DNA of 64,000 nucleotides, from positions 1,984,001-2,048,000 of the forward strand of contig NZ_CP050307.1 in assembly GCF_014189535.1 (NCBI RefSeq), in the 5' to 3' direction. The notes under the pieces are model-generated. The model was not told the origin of the DNA. It did not search any database and worked only from the letters and a program-made list of their open reading frames with translations. This stretch comes from Rhizobium lusitanum (GTDB taxonomy: Bacteria; Pseudomonadota; Alphaproteobacteria; Rhizobiales; Rhizobiaceae). Position numbers and translations under genes: made by a program. Every line of letters starts with the position of its first letter. Position 1 is the first letter of the stretch. Of this stretch, positions 8,739 to 17,447 are shown piece after piece.

Positions 8739-10241
8739 ATGAACGCACCCGTGACAATCAAGCGGCTTGGCGCAGACGCTGCCCATTTCGTCGGCAAGGA
8801 GAAGAAGCTCTATATCGCCGGGGCCTGGGTTCCCGCTGCGGGCGGCAAGACCTTCGATGTCATCGATCCGGCAACCGGCATGGTGTTTGATCGCGTGCCC
8901 GAAGGAACCGCCGCCGATATCGACCTTGCGGTTGCAGCTGCCCGCCAGGCTTTCGAGGATGGGCCCTGGGCGACAATGACGCCTTCCGAGCGCGGCAAGC
9001 TGGTCTGGCGTCTTGGCGATCTCGTCGAAAAACACGCCGACGAACTTGCCGAGCTGGAAGCCCTCGACAATGGCAAGCCGGTGACAGACGCCCGTCATGG
9101 CGACGTCGCCTTCTCCTACGAATTGCTCCGCTATATGGCCGGATGGAGCACCAAGATCTGTGGTGAGACCATTCCCCTGTCATCGTCCTCCGCGCCCTAT
9201 CATGCCTATACCTTGCGCGAGCCGGTCGGTGTCTGCGGGCAGATCGTGCCATGGAATTTTTCTCTGATGATGGCGGTCTGGAAGGTAGCGCCGGCGCTTG
9301 CCGTCGGTTGCACCATTGTCCTGAAGCCGGCGGAGCAGACGCCGTTGACCGCCCTGCGACTGGCCGAATTGGTCGAGGAGGCAGGCTTTCCCGCTGGCGT
9401 CTTCAACGTGGTGACCGGATATGGCGAAACGGCAGGTGCAGCGCTTGCAGCGCACCCCGATGTCGACAAGATCGCGTTTACCGGCTCGACCGAAGTCGGC
9501 AAGAAGATCCTCGACGCAGCCAAGGGCAATCTGAAGAAGGTGTCGCTGGAGCTTGGCGGCAAGTCACCAATGATCGTCTTTGCCGACGCCGACCCGGCGG
9601 TGACGATCCCAGCGGTTGCCTACGGCATCTTCTACAATATGGGGCAGACCTGCACCGCCGGCACGCGGCTTTACGTGCACAAGGATATCGCCCCCGTCAT
9701 TCTCGACGGCCTCAAGGCGTTTGCCGCCAAGATGAATGTCGGCGTCGGGCTCGACCCTACCACGCAGATCGGGCCGCTGGTCTCGCTCGAACAGTTCGAA
9801 CGCGTCACCAATTATGTCGCAGCCGGCATCGCCGAGGGCGCGACCCTGTTTCATGGCGGCAACCGCGTAGGTGACAAGGGCTATTTTCTCGAACCGACCA
9901 TTCTGACAGACACGACATCGGACATGTCCGTCGTGCGCGAAGAGATTTTCGGGCCGGTCCTTGTCGTTGCCACCTTCGAAGACGAGGGTATCGACGCTGT
10001 CGTGCGAGAGGCCAACAACTCCATCTATGGCCTGGCGGCCAGCGTTTTCACCCGTGATGTCAGCCGAGCCCATAAGGTTGCCAAGAAGCTGAAGGCCGGC
10101 ACGATCGGCGTCAATACCCATCATGTGATCGATCCGGCCCTGCCCTTTGGCGGCTTCAACCAGTCCGGATGGGGGCGTGAACAGGGCTATGAGGCCATTC
10201 TGCTCTACACGGAAGTCAAGTCCGTCGGCATTGCGCTTTAG
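8739..10241 (+). CDS. NAD(P)-dependent aldehyde dehydrogenase
   Basis: 500 residues from the ATG at 8739, about 10 nt after AGGAG; an ATG at 8731 is followed at once by a stop. Catalytic residues are Asn173 (PWNFS), Glu271 (LELGGKSP) and the nucleophile Cys305 (MGQTCTAG), with the cofactor loop FTGSTEVGK at 247-255. The enzyme oxidises an aldehyde to the carboxylic acid in the cytoplasm. It resembles phenylacetaldehyde/ALDH1-type enzymes, but its divergent placement beside the putrescine-type aminotransferase suggests 4-aminobutanal or a similar amino-aldehyde. The M20 hydrolase follows after 48 nt. Confidence 0.93.
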   Translation: MNAPVTIKRLGADAAHFVGKEKKLYIAGAWVPAAGGKTFDVIDPATGMVFDRVPEGTAADIDLAVAAARQAFEDGPWATMTPSERGKLVWRLGDLVEKHADELAELEALDNGKPVTDARHGDVAFSYELLRYMAGWSTKICGETIPLSSSSAPYHAYTLREPVGVCGQIVPWNFSLMMAVWKVAPALAVGCTIVLKPAEQTPLTALRLAELVEEAGFPAGVFNVVTGYGETAGAALAAHPDVDKIAFTGSTEVGKKILDAAKGNLKKVSLELGGKSPMIVFADADPAVTIPAVAYGIFYNMGQTCTAGTRLYVHKDIAPVILDGLKAFAAKMNVGVGLDPTTQIGPLVSLEQFERVTNYVAAGIAEGATLFHGGNRVGDKGYFLEPTILTDTTSDMSVVREEIFGPVLVVATFEDEGIDAVVREANNSIYGLAASVFTRDVSRAHKVAKKLKAGTIGVNTHHVIDPALPFGGFNQSGWGREQGYEAILLYTEVKSVGIAL

Positions 10242-10289
10242 TCAAGCACAACGCGGCTGGATTGCCGGCTAGCACTGTGAACAGGAGAA

Positions 10290-11540
10290 ATGCTGCGCAT
10301 GTCCAATCTAAGGATTGATGGAGACCGGCTCTGGGACAGCATCCATGAGACGGCTGTCTTTGGCGGGACGCCGGACGGAGGTGTAAAGCGACTGACGCTT
10401 TCGCAAGAGGACCGCAAGGTTAGAGAGTGGTTCAAGTCCCAATGTGAGCAGCTCGGTTGCCGGGTAAGCATCGATGAGGTCGGCAACATGTTCGCCCTCC
10501 GGCCGGGCCTCGATGATAACCTCGCGCCGATTGCGATCGGCAGTCACCTGGACACCCAGCCGACCGGGGGGAAATTCGACGGTATCCTTGGCGTGCTGGC
10601 GGGGCTTGAAATCATCCGGGTCTTGCACGACGCCGACTATCACACCCGCCATCCCTTGATACTCGTCAACTGGACCAACGAGGAAGGCGCTCGCTTCGCT
10701 CCGGCCATGCTTGGCTCCGGCGTCCATGCCGGTGTCTTCGATCGGTCCTTCGCCGATAGCCGCATCGATGCGGAAGGCGTCACATTTGCTCAGGCGATAG
10801 AGGCAATCGGCTATCGCGGCCCCACGCCACTCGGACAAACACGTTTTGCCGCAATGTTCGAACTGCACATAGAGCAGGGGCCGGTTCTCGAGCGCGAAGC
10901 CATTGAAATCGGGGTCGTGACGGGCGTGCAAGCCATGCGTTGGTACGATCTGGTCATTGTCGGTCGCGAGGCGCATGCGGGGTCGACTCCGATGGATATG
11001 CGTCAGGATGCCCTGGCAGACGCAGCGCAAATCATACTGGCTGCGCAAGACGTTGCCCGCCGCCACGGCGGGCTTGCCACCACCGGTCAAATTACGATCG
11101 CGGCCCCCTCGCGAAACGTCATTCCCGGACATGTGACGTTGAGTCTCGATCTTCGACACGAGCGGGATGGGGAACTAGATGCAATGGAGCGGGAAATCGC
11201 CTCCATCATCGAAGATCGGTGCCAGTCCGCCCGCGCCACACTGGCGCCAATCTGGAAGAGCCCCGCCGTTCGCTTTGATGCATCCTGCCTGGAAGCAATC
11301 AAAAAGGGGGCATCTGCCGCCGGCGCCAGCACGCGAAACATCGTATCCGGGGCAGGTCATGATTCCGTCTATGTGTCGAGAATTGCGCCGACAGCGATGA
11401 TCTTCATTCCGTGTCTGGAAGGGCTCAGTCACAACCCCGCTGAAAGTGCGTCCAAAAAACACTGTACTTTGGGAGCGCAAACTTTGCTCAACGCCGTGCT
11501 CTTCCACGACCAGATATCAGCAGACCAAGGAAGCAGCTGA
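10290..11540 (+). CDS. M20-family N-carbamoyl amino-acid amidohydrolase
   Basis: 416 residues (413 if the ATG at 10299 is used; AGGAG at 10283-10287 is 2 nt from the first ATG and 11 nt from the second). Metal ligands are visible in GSHLDTQ (His86), GGKFDG (Asp97), NEEGARF (Glu131/132) and ELHIEQG. FAPAMLGSGVHAGVF and the GREAHAGSTPMDMRQD lid-domain motif mark the AllC/HyuC/beta-ureidopropionase group. These hydrolyse N-carbamoyl amino acids, ureidopropionate or allantoate, releasing ammonia and CO2. It is probably co-transcribed with the upstream dehydrogenase. The substrate is not certain. Confidence 0.88.
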   Translation: MLRMSNLRIDGDRLWDSIHETAVFGGTPDGGVKRLTLSQEDRKVREWFKSQCEQLGCRVSIDEVGNMFALRPGLDDNLAPIAIGSHLDTQPTGGKFDGILGVLAGLEIIRVLHDADYHTRHPLILVNWTNEEGARFAPAMLGSGVHAGVFDRSFADSRIDAEGVTFAQAIEAIGYRGPTPLGQTRFAAMFELHIEQGPVLEREAIEIGVVTGVQAMRWYDLVIVGREAHAGSTPMDMRQDALADAAQIILAAQDVARRHGGLATTGQITIAAPSRNVIPGHVTLSLDLRHERDGELDAMEREIASIIEDRCQSARATLAPIWKSPAVRFDASCLEAIKKGASAAGASTRNIVSGAGHDSVYVSRIAPTAMIFIPCLEGLSHNPAESASKKHCTLGAQTLLNAVLFHDQISADQGSS

Positions 11541-11583
11541 CGCCTCCCAGCCGCAGTTCACCCAAGGGGAGCGAAGACAATTA

Positions 11584-12474
11584 TCAAGCTGTTTTCAGCT
11601 CATCCGACATGAAACTGATAAATGCTGAAAACAGCTCGCCTTGAGTTCGTATATTCAATTTCTGATATAATCTCTTGCGATAAATTTTGACGGTCTCGGG
11701 GCTTATTATCAGGAATCTTGCGATGGATTTAACCGAATGCCCGCGCAGGGACATAATTGCCACTTCACGCTCCCGTTCACTCAAAATATTGCTGCCGAAA
11801 TTCCGAAAGGAAGCGGAAGCGAGTCCATCGGCGCTGTCGCTCCGCGACGGCGTTACGTCTGAAAATATGGAATTCCATTTTTGCTTGCAGAGCGCGTCGA
11901 GACAGCCGTAAAAAGCCTCTAGGAATCCGATGTTACTCGTCCCGCCGACCGCATCCCTACCCCGCCGCCCGATAGAAATAGTCAACACGCCATTCGTGCC
12001 CAGATCGACCAAAATTGCGCATTCGTCGACCAGTCCTATATGTGAATAATATTCGCGGTAGTAATCACTGCTTGTGAAAGAGTCAGGAACGCAGTCGGCG
12101 AGCCTAAATACTCCTGCGGAGCAACCTTCGACAATCCTATTGTAAATGGGATCAAGTAGGTAGGCGCCATTCACGTAAGGGTGAATCGTCGATCTCTCGT
12201 CAAAGCCGGATAAGTTGTCGTAAACCCGGACAGGAGGTTGGCCCACCTTGAACAGTGAAATGAAGACGCTATTGCATTCCGCATAGTTGTCAAAAAACCT
12301 TGCCAGCAAATCGCCAAATCTATCTCTGTCGCTCTCACCAATCAGGGGCGCCAGATCTCTCAATACATTATCGCGATTGTCCCACTTGAAAATCTCGGAA
12401 GCACCGGGTCCTTCGGGCAGGCTGGGACAATCGGTCACTGTCAGTGCTTTTGCTATAGGAATGTTGATTTCCAC
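11584..12474 (-). CDS. LuxR-type transcriptional regulator with IS inserted just upstream
   Basis: 296 residues if translated from the GTG at 12474. The C-terminal LuxR helix-turn-helix is clear: SEREREVAIMSLRGHSVKSI, then SPETVKIYRKRLYQKLNIR. The N-terminal 200 residues are an unassigned sensory region. The frame continues past 12474 into the IS3-family element that begins at 12492, so residues beyond it are not native. Rejoining the flanks without the IS and one target copy gives an in-frame TGA ten codons before an AAA codon run and no better start. The protein is therefore either complete from GTG or 5'-truncated. The IS removed its original promoter. It converges on the M20 gene and may regulate the amine-catabolism block. 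Confidence 0.72.
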   Translation of the reverse strand: MEINIPIAKALTVTDCPSLPEGPGASEIFKWDNRDNVLRDLAPLIGESDRDRFGDLLARFFDNYAECNSVFISLFKVGQPPVRVYDNLSGFDERSTIHPYVNGAYLLDPIYNRIVEGCSAGVFRLADCVPDSFTSSDYYREYYSHIGLVDECAILVDLGTNGVLTISIGRRGRDAVGGTSNIGFLEAFYGCLDALCKQKWNSIFSDVTPSRSDSADGLASASFRNFGSNILSEREREVAIMSLRGHSVKSIARFLIISPETVKIYRKRLYQKLNIRTQGELFSAFISFMSDELKTA

Positions 12475-12491
12475 TAGGAACTGCCCCGGAA

Positions 12492-14098
12492 GGGGGTGCG
12501 GACGAAAACTTGGACCACCAGGAGGTAGTTCATGTATTCCTACGCAGACAGACTTCGAGCCGTTGAGCTTTATATCAGGCTTGGCAAGCGACTTAACGGG
12601 ACCATTCGCCAGTTGGGTTACCCCACAAAGAATGCGCTGAGGGGTTGGTACCGCGAGTACGTACAGCATCTCGACCTGCGTATTCAGCCGGTAGCTCGAG
12701 CGCCAAAGTATTCCGAGAGTCAGAAGCAGGCGGCACTTGAGCATTACCGCACCCATGATCGTTGCATCTCTGCGACGATGAGGGCGCTCGGCTATCCTGG
12801 TCGAGGAACTCTGACCGCATGGGTACGGGAGGCCTTTCCGGAGACACGAACATCGATGGTCGGTCGATCGTGGCGCCCTGCCTATCCCGCAGCGGTGAAG
12901 CAAGCTGGTGTCATCGGACTATGTAGTGGAAATGAAAGCGCCCAACAGGTGGCTGACCGGCTGGGCGTCTGTAGGCCGACGTTGTACAACTGGAAAGACC
13001 AGCTACTCGGTCATGAGGCTCCTTCATCCATGAAACGCCGCAAAACCACCCCGCAGGCGCCGGAACGCGAGGAACTCGAGCGACAGCTTGAAGCCCTCCA
13101 ACGTGATGTTCGCCAGTTGCAACTCGAGCATGACCTCCTGAAGAAGGCCAATGAACTCCTAAAAAAAGAACTGGGCGTCGATCTGCAGATCCTGAGTAAT
13201 CGGGAAAAGACACAGCTGGTTGACGCCCTTAAAGATACCTATCGCTTGCCAGAACTGCTCGCACAGCTGCAAATTGCGCGAAGCTCCTACTTTTATCATC
13301 GCACGCGCATGTGTCTGGCAGACAAGTATGCCGCCGTCCGGCACAGCCTTGCGGAAATCTTTGAAGCGAACCGTCGTTGTTACGGCTACCGCAGACTACA
13401 GGCGTCACTGGCCAGGAAGAGCGTGATCATCTCGGAAAAGGTTGTCCAGCGCTTGATGAAGCAGGAGCACCTGGTCGTGGCCAGACCGCGCCGACGGCGT
13501 TTCGGATCATACTTGGGAGAAATAAGTCCGGCACCCGAGAACCTGATCAATCGCGACTTCCATGCGAAAGCGCCGAACGAGAAATGGCTGACAGACATCA
13601 CCGAGTTCCAGATCCCAGCCGGGAAGGTGTATCTCTCGCCCATCATCGATTGCTTCGACGGAATGGTCATCAGTTGGTCGATTGGAACGCAACCAGACGC
13701 GGGGCTGGTCAATACTATGCTGGATGCAGCTATTGAGACCGTGACCGACGGCGAGGAACGGCCAATCGTCCATTCCGATCGCGGAGCCCATTATCGCTGG
13801 CCAGGCTGGCTAACGCGGATCAGCGAAGCGAAACTGGTTCGCTCGATGTCCCGAAAGGGCTGCTCACAAGATAACGCCGCATGCGAAGGCTTCTTCGGCC
13901 GATTGAAAACGGAACTATTTTATCCACGAGATTGGAAGACCATCACAATCGAACAGTTCGTCGCTGAGGTAGATGATTACATCCGCTGGTACAATGAAAA
14001 GCGCATCAAGATATCGCTGGGATCGCTAAGCCCCGTCGAGTATCGTAAGAGCCTCGGCATTAGCATATGAAGCAGTCCAACTTTTTATCCGCACCCCC
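12492..14098 (+). mobile_element. IS3-family insertion sequence, complete (about 1607 bp)
   Basis: Terminal inverted repeats lie at 12492-12515 and 14075-14098 (outer ends GGGGGTGCGGA; 21 of 24 positions match). The trinucleotide GAA flanks both ends (12489-12491 and 14099-14101), a 3-bp target duplication as usual for IS3 elements. One transposase gene fills the element. Intact ends, duplication and open reading frame suggest recent insertion. It landed 17 bp upstream of the GTG start of the LuxR-type gene. Confidence 0.9.
12532..14070 (+). CDS. IS3-family transposase, single-frame OrfAB
   Basis: 512 residues, starting at an ATG preceded by AGGAGG. The N-terminal 170 residues hold repeated helix-turn-helix segments (LGYPTKNALRGWYREY and ADRLGVCRPTLYNWKDQL). 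A leucine zipper follows at about 180-215 (LERQLEALQRDVRQLQLEHD). The DDE integrase core has the first Asp in WLTDITEF, the second in VHSDRGAHY and Glu in NAACEGFFGRLK. Most IS3 elements make OrfAB by frameshifting between two frames; here both parts are in one uninterrupted frame. It probably catalyses transposition of the 12492-14098 element. Confidence 0.93.
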   Translation: MYSYADRLRAVELYIRLGKRLNGTIRQLGYPTKNALRGWYREYVQHLDLRIQPVARAPKYSESQKQAALEHYRTHDRCISATMRALGYPGRGTLTAWVREAFPETRTSMVGRSWRPAYPAAVKQAGVIGLCSGNESAQQVADRLGVCRPTLYNWKDQLLGHEAPSSMKRRKTTPQAPEREELERQLEALQRDVRQLQLEHDLLKKANELLKKELGVDLQILSNREKTQLVDALKDTYRLPELLAQLQIARSSYFYHRTRMCLADKYAAVRHSLAEIFEANRRCYGYRRLQASLARKSVIISEKVVQRLMKQEHLVVARPRRRRFGSYLGEISPAPENLINRDFHAKAPNEKWLTDITEFQIPAGKVYLSPIIDCFDGMVISWSIGTQPDAGLVNTMLDAAIETVTDGEERPIVHSDRGAHYRWPGWLTRISEAKLVRSMSRKGCSQDNAACEGFFGRLKTELFYPRDWKTITIEQFVAEVDDYIRWYNEKRIKISLGSLSPVEYRKSLGISI

Positions 14099-14101
14099 GA
14101 A

Positions 14102-14577
14102 TTTTCGCCGAGAATTGACCCTCCTTTCATGTATGGAACGGCGGCTAGGCTACGGTCAAGATGTTACTTTTCTCCGTCGGCTTCGGTTTGCCGTACCTCG
14201 TGTTTTTCGATCGGAGGCCGCCCCTTGCCCCAAGCATGCGGCAATAGACCGGCCAGGCTTGTCATGTCCGGATGGCGCCCACCGACCATGATCTGTCGGC
14301 ATGGGGGCGTGCGCGGTATTTAATCCGCCGGCTGTCGTCTTTGTCCGCGCTCATGTCGCTTTCACTGCCTCTGTCCGCCTTCCATCGTGGTCTGCTCAAG
14401 GTGTTCAAGGGGCCGCTTCGGTCCGCATTATGCGCCATTCTGGATGCGGCCGCTTAGGCGCTATCCGGAAGCGCCATGGTTAGCCGATTTGCAGAGGAGG
14501 CAAGTCGGCTGGGAGAGCGTGTCACCGGTCTTGCCGGCGGCGGAATCCATGCATCGAAACCCATAGGAGGAGTGAGT
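14102..14577. other. Gene-free stretch between IS and fdhA
   Basis: Short frames exist on both strands but none has a ribosome site, family motif or consistent codon use. The first 30 bp are the original upstream flank of the LuxR-type gene (TGA, then AAGGAGGG on the minus strand). The fdhA ribosome site AGGAGG lies at 14565-14570. The rest may be decayed sequence; I cannot name it. Confidence 0.5.
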
Positions 14578-15768
14578 ATGAGCAGGAACAGAGGCGTCGT
14601 CTACATGCGGCCCGGCAAGGTCGAGGTGAGGGACATCGACGACCCGAAGCTTGAGGCGCCGAACGGCCGCCGCATCGAGCACGCGGTCATCTTGAAAGTA
14701 ATCTCGACCAATATCTGCGGCTCCGACCAGCACATGGTACGCGGCCGCACGACCGCCATGCCCGGCCTTGTCCTTGGCCATGAGATCACCGGCGAAGTGA
14801 TCGAGAAGGGCATCGATGTGGAGATGCTGGAGATCGGCGACATCGTCTCGGTGCCGTTCAACGTCGCCTGCGGCCGCTGCCGCTGCTGCAAATCGCAGGA
14901 TACCGGCGTGTGCCTGACCGTAAACCCGTCGCGTGCCGGCGGCGCCTACGGCTATGTCGACATGGGCGGCTGGATCGGCGGACAGGCCCGTTACGTCACC
15001 ATTCCCTACGCCGATTTCAACCTGCTGAAATTCCCGGATCGCGACAAGGCCATGGCGAAGATCCGCGATCTCACCATGCTCTCCGATATTCTGCCGACCG
15101 GCTTTCATGGTGCGGTGCGCGCCGGCGTTGGCGTAGGATCCACCGTCTATGTCGCGGGCGCCGGTCCCGTCGGTCTTGCGGCTGCCGCCTCCGCCCGTAT
15201 CCTCGGTGCGGCCGTCGTCATGATCGGCGACTTCAACAAGGATCGCCTCGCTCATGCCGCGAAAGTCGGCTTCGAACCGATCGATCTTTCAGCGGGCGAC
15301 CGTCTCGGCGACATGATCGCTCAAGTCGTCGGCACGAACGAAGTCGATAGCGCCATTGACGCCGTCGGCTTCGAGGCACGCGGGCATTCAGGCGGCGAAC
15401 AGCCGGCTATCGTGCTCAACCAGATGATGGAAATCACGCGGGCGGCGGGATCGATCGGCATTCCCGGCCTCTATGTTACCGACGATCCGGGCGCCGTCGA
15501 CAGTGCGGCCAAGGAAGGCAATCTCTCGCTCCGCTTCGGTCTCGGCTGGGCCAAGGCGCAGTCGTTCCACACCGGCCAGACGCCGGTCATCAAATATAAC
15601 CGCCAGCTCATGCAGGCGATCCTGCATGACCGACTGCCGATCGCCGATATCGTCAATGCAAAGATCATCTCGCTGGATGATGCCGTCCAGGGCTATGAAA
15701 GCTTCGACCAGGGTGCAGCGACGAAATATGTCCTCGATCCGCATGGCGACCTTCTCAAGGCGGCCTGA
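14578..15768 (+). CDS. fdhA: Glutathione-independent formaldehyde dehydrogenase
   Basis: 396 residues from the ATG at 14578, 7 nt after AGGAGG; longer frames to 14476 lack a site. Zinc-containing alcohol dehydrogenase superfamily: catalytic zinc ligands Cys47 (NICGSDQH) and His68 (GHE), structural zinc cysteines at about 98, 101, 104 and 112 (CGRCRCCK and GVC), and the NAD loop VYVAGAGPVG near 190. Length and motifs match Pseudomonas putida-type FdhA (about 398), which oxidises formaldehyde to formate without glutathione and binds NAD tightly. It is a single-gene unit with its own terminator. Its IS-side neighbours give no pathway clue. Confidence 0.93.
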   Translation: MSRNRGVVYMRPGKVEVRDIDDPKLEAPNGRRIEHAVILKVISTNICGSDQHMVRGRTTAMPGLVLGHEITGEVIEKGIDVEMLEIGDIVSVPFNVACGRCRCCKSQDTGVCLTVNPSRAGGAYGYVDMGGWIGGQARYVTIPYADFNLLKFPDRDKAMAKIRDLTMLSDILPTGFHGAVRAGVGVGSTVYVAGAGPVGLAAAASARILGAAVVMIGDFNKDRLAHAAKVGFEPIDLSAGDRLGDMIAQVVGTNEVDSAIDAVGFEARGHSGGEQPAIVLNQMMEITRAAGSIGIPGLYVTDDPGAVDSAAKEGNLSLRFGLGWAKAQSFHTGQTPVIKYNRQLMQAILHDRLPIADIVNAKIISLDDAVQGYESFDQGAATKYVLDPHGDLLKAA

Positions 15769-15794
15769 CCGTAAAGATAGAGATTGGGTGTTAT

Positions 15795-15832
15795 AGAGGA
15801 TGGCCGGCCAATAGGGTCGGCCATCCTCTTTT
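15795..15832 (+). terminator. Rho-independent terminator after fdhA
   Basis: GAGGATGGCC (15796-15805) pairs perfectly with GGCCATCCTC (15819-15828), followed by TTTT. It begins 27 nt after the fdhA stop. Confidence 0.88.
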
Positions 15833-16187
15833 GAGACGAAGTGTCCGATGATCAGAGATCAGCGCCGCTACCATCAAAGATAGCCGCACGGCATACCGGC
15901 CGAGGTCCTGAGTGCTGCCGGAAGTGACGCGCTGGCTGGTTGGCCGCCATGCCGAGACTAATACCTATGCTGATAGTCGACTGGACGTGCGCTGGAAGGG
16001 ACATTCCCTGCCCTATAGGACGTTCGACGCCGCTAATGTCGCCCGATTGTTCAGTCCCTGCATTTGCTGGAACGGACTTGAGCTGAAACGGTCTTGAGTC
16101 CCGGCCTGACGTTCCACGCAGCCACCGAGGTGTGGCTCCCGAAGTCACCGCCATGATCGAGTCGATCACCAACCAGGCTCTTCGTTG

Positions 16188-16221
16188 TGAAATATATTTC
16201 ATTGCATGAATTATATTGACA
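16188..16221. promoter_or_regulatory. Tandem palindromic operator upstream of the SorC-regulated operon
   Basis: TGAAATATATTTCA (16188-16201) is a perfect 14-bp palindrome. A related copy, TGAATTATATTGACA, follows at 16207-16221, 19 bp downstream start to start, so both lie on a similar helix face. They lie 122-155 bp before the TTG start of the binding protein. SorC regulators often bind such AT-rich repeats, and one is encoded in this operon. The remainder of 15833-16342 shows no supported gene. Confidence 0.5.
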
Positions 16222-16342
16222 TATCGATTCTCCCAAGGCTAACTGCGATCACCGGGGTTCGAGGAGGAAGTCCGGTTTCACGAACAAGGCGCAATGCGCG
16301 CCATCGGCTTTTTGGGAGGGGCGTCAGCCTCGAGGAGGAACT

Positions 16343-17374
16343 TTGCGCAATTTTCTGGGCACGACAGCGATGGCTGTTTTGGCTGTCGCGACATTAAGCA
16401 CAGCTGCGTCAGCGGCTGAAACGGAAAATCCGTTTCGCTGCAAGCCGGGCGAAAAATACGTTATGAACGTCATGGTTTCGGGCGTCGAATACTGGTTCCC
16501 AGTCTACGAAATGTTCAAGCAGGCCGGCCGACAGCTTGGTTGCGAGACCGCCTATACCGGCACGCCGGAATATGACGTCAACAAGCAGATCGCTAGCTTC
16601 GATCAGGCGCTCGCCCAGAATCCGGCAGGCATCCTTGTCCATCCGATGAACTCTGACCCCTTCATCGAGCCCATCAATCGCGCTATCGATCAGGGCACGG
16701 CGGTGGTCACTTTCGCCGCGGACTCGCCTCTCTCCAAACGCATATCCTTCATCACCTCGGACAATAATCGCGAAGGCGCTTATGCAGCCGATGCGATCGC
16801 CGAAAAACTTGGCGGCAAGGGTGAATATGCGGTTCTGGAAAATCCGGGACAGGACAACCACGACAAGCGCATCGCCGCTTTCATTGCCCGCATGGAAGCA
16901 AAATATCCCGGCATGAAGCTCGTCGGCCGAGCCGCGTCGAACCAGGATCCCAACAAGGCCTACCAGGGTCTCATGAGCTTGGTGCAGGCACATCCGAACC
17001 TCAATGCCGTGTTCATGCCGGAGGCAAATTCGGCGATCGGCGCGGCCCAGGCCAACAAGGAAAGCGGTGGCAAGATCCTCGTGATGTGCGCCGACGTCAA
17101 CGCCAACATCCTCGACATGATCAAGGCCGGCGAAGTGTTCGGCTCGATCAATCCGAACCAGGGCATGCAGGGCTACATGGGCTTCATGATGCTGTGGTTT
17201 GCCAAGCACCCGGAACTGATCGACCCGATGAACGATGCCAAGCGCTCGGGCTTCAACCCGATGAGCATTCCCTTCGTCGACAACGGCCTGTCGATCGTGA
17301 CAGTGGCCAATGCCGATGATTTCTATTGGGACAAGTACCTGAAGCGCCGTGGCACGAAGGGCATCGAGGAGTAG
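16343..17374 (+). CDS. Sugar ABC transporter periplasmic binding protein (RbsB-like)
   Basis: 343 residues from a TTG start 4 nt after AGGAGG (16333-16338). A Sec signal peptide ([20 protein letters not shown], cleavage near ASA-AET) precedes a periplasmic-binding-protein type 1 fold: [20 protein letters not shown] at the start of the mature protein, then [20 protein letters not shown] and [20 protein letters not shown]. It delivers a pentose, polyol or related ligand to the ATPase and permease encoded next. First gene of the 16343-27769 operon. The ligand is not known; see the kinase and dehydrogenase downstream. Confidence 0.9.
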   Translation: MRNFLGTTAMAVLAVATLSTAASAAETENPFRCKPGEKYVMNVMVSGVEYWFPVYEMFKQAGRQLGCETAYTGTPEYDVNKQIASFDQALAQNPAGILVHPMNSDPFIEPINRAIDQGTAVVTFAADSPLSKRISFITSDNNREGAYAADAIAEKLGGKGEYAVLENPGQDNHDKRIAAFIARMEAKYPGMKLVGRAASNQDPNKAYQGLMSLVQAHPNLNAVFMPEANSAIGAAQANKESGGKILVMCADVNANILDMIKAGEVFGSINPNQGMQGYMGFMMLWFAKHPELIDPMNDAKRSGFNPMSIPFVDNGLSIVTVANADDFYWDKYLKRRGTKGIEE

Positions 17375-17447
17375 GTCTTGCAAAGCGGCTGTCCGGGGTG
17401 AGGAGATCCCGGGCGGCCGATGCGAGGCGGAGAAGGGAGAGAATGTC

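Noticed and set aside
12475..12903. Extension of the LuxR-type frame to an ATG at 12903
   Set aside because: It runs antisense through the IS3 transposase and is not part of the regulator.
14067..14483. Several 60-74 codon frames between IS and fdhA
   Set aside because: No ribosome sites, no motifs and mutual overlap in different frames.
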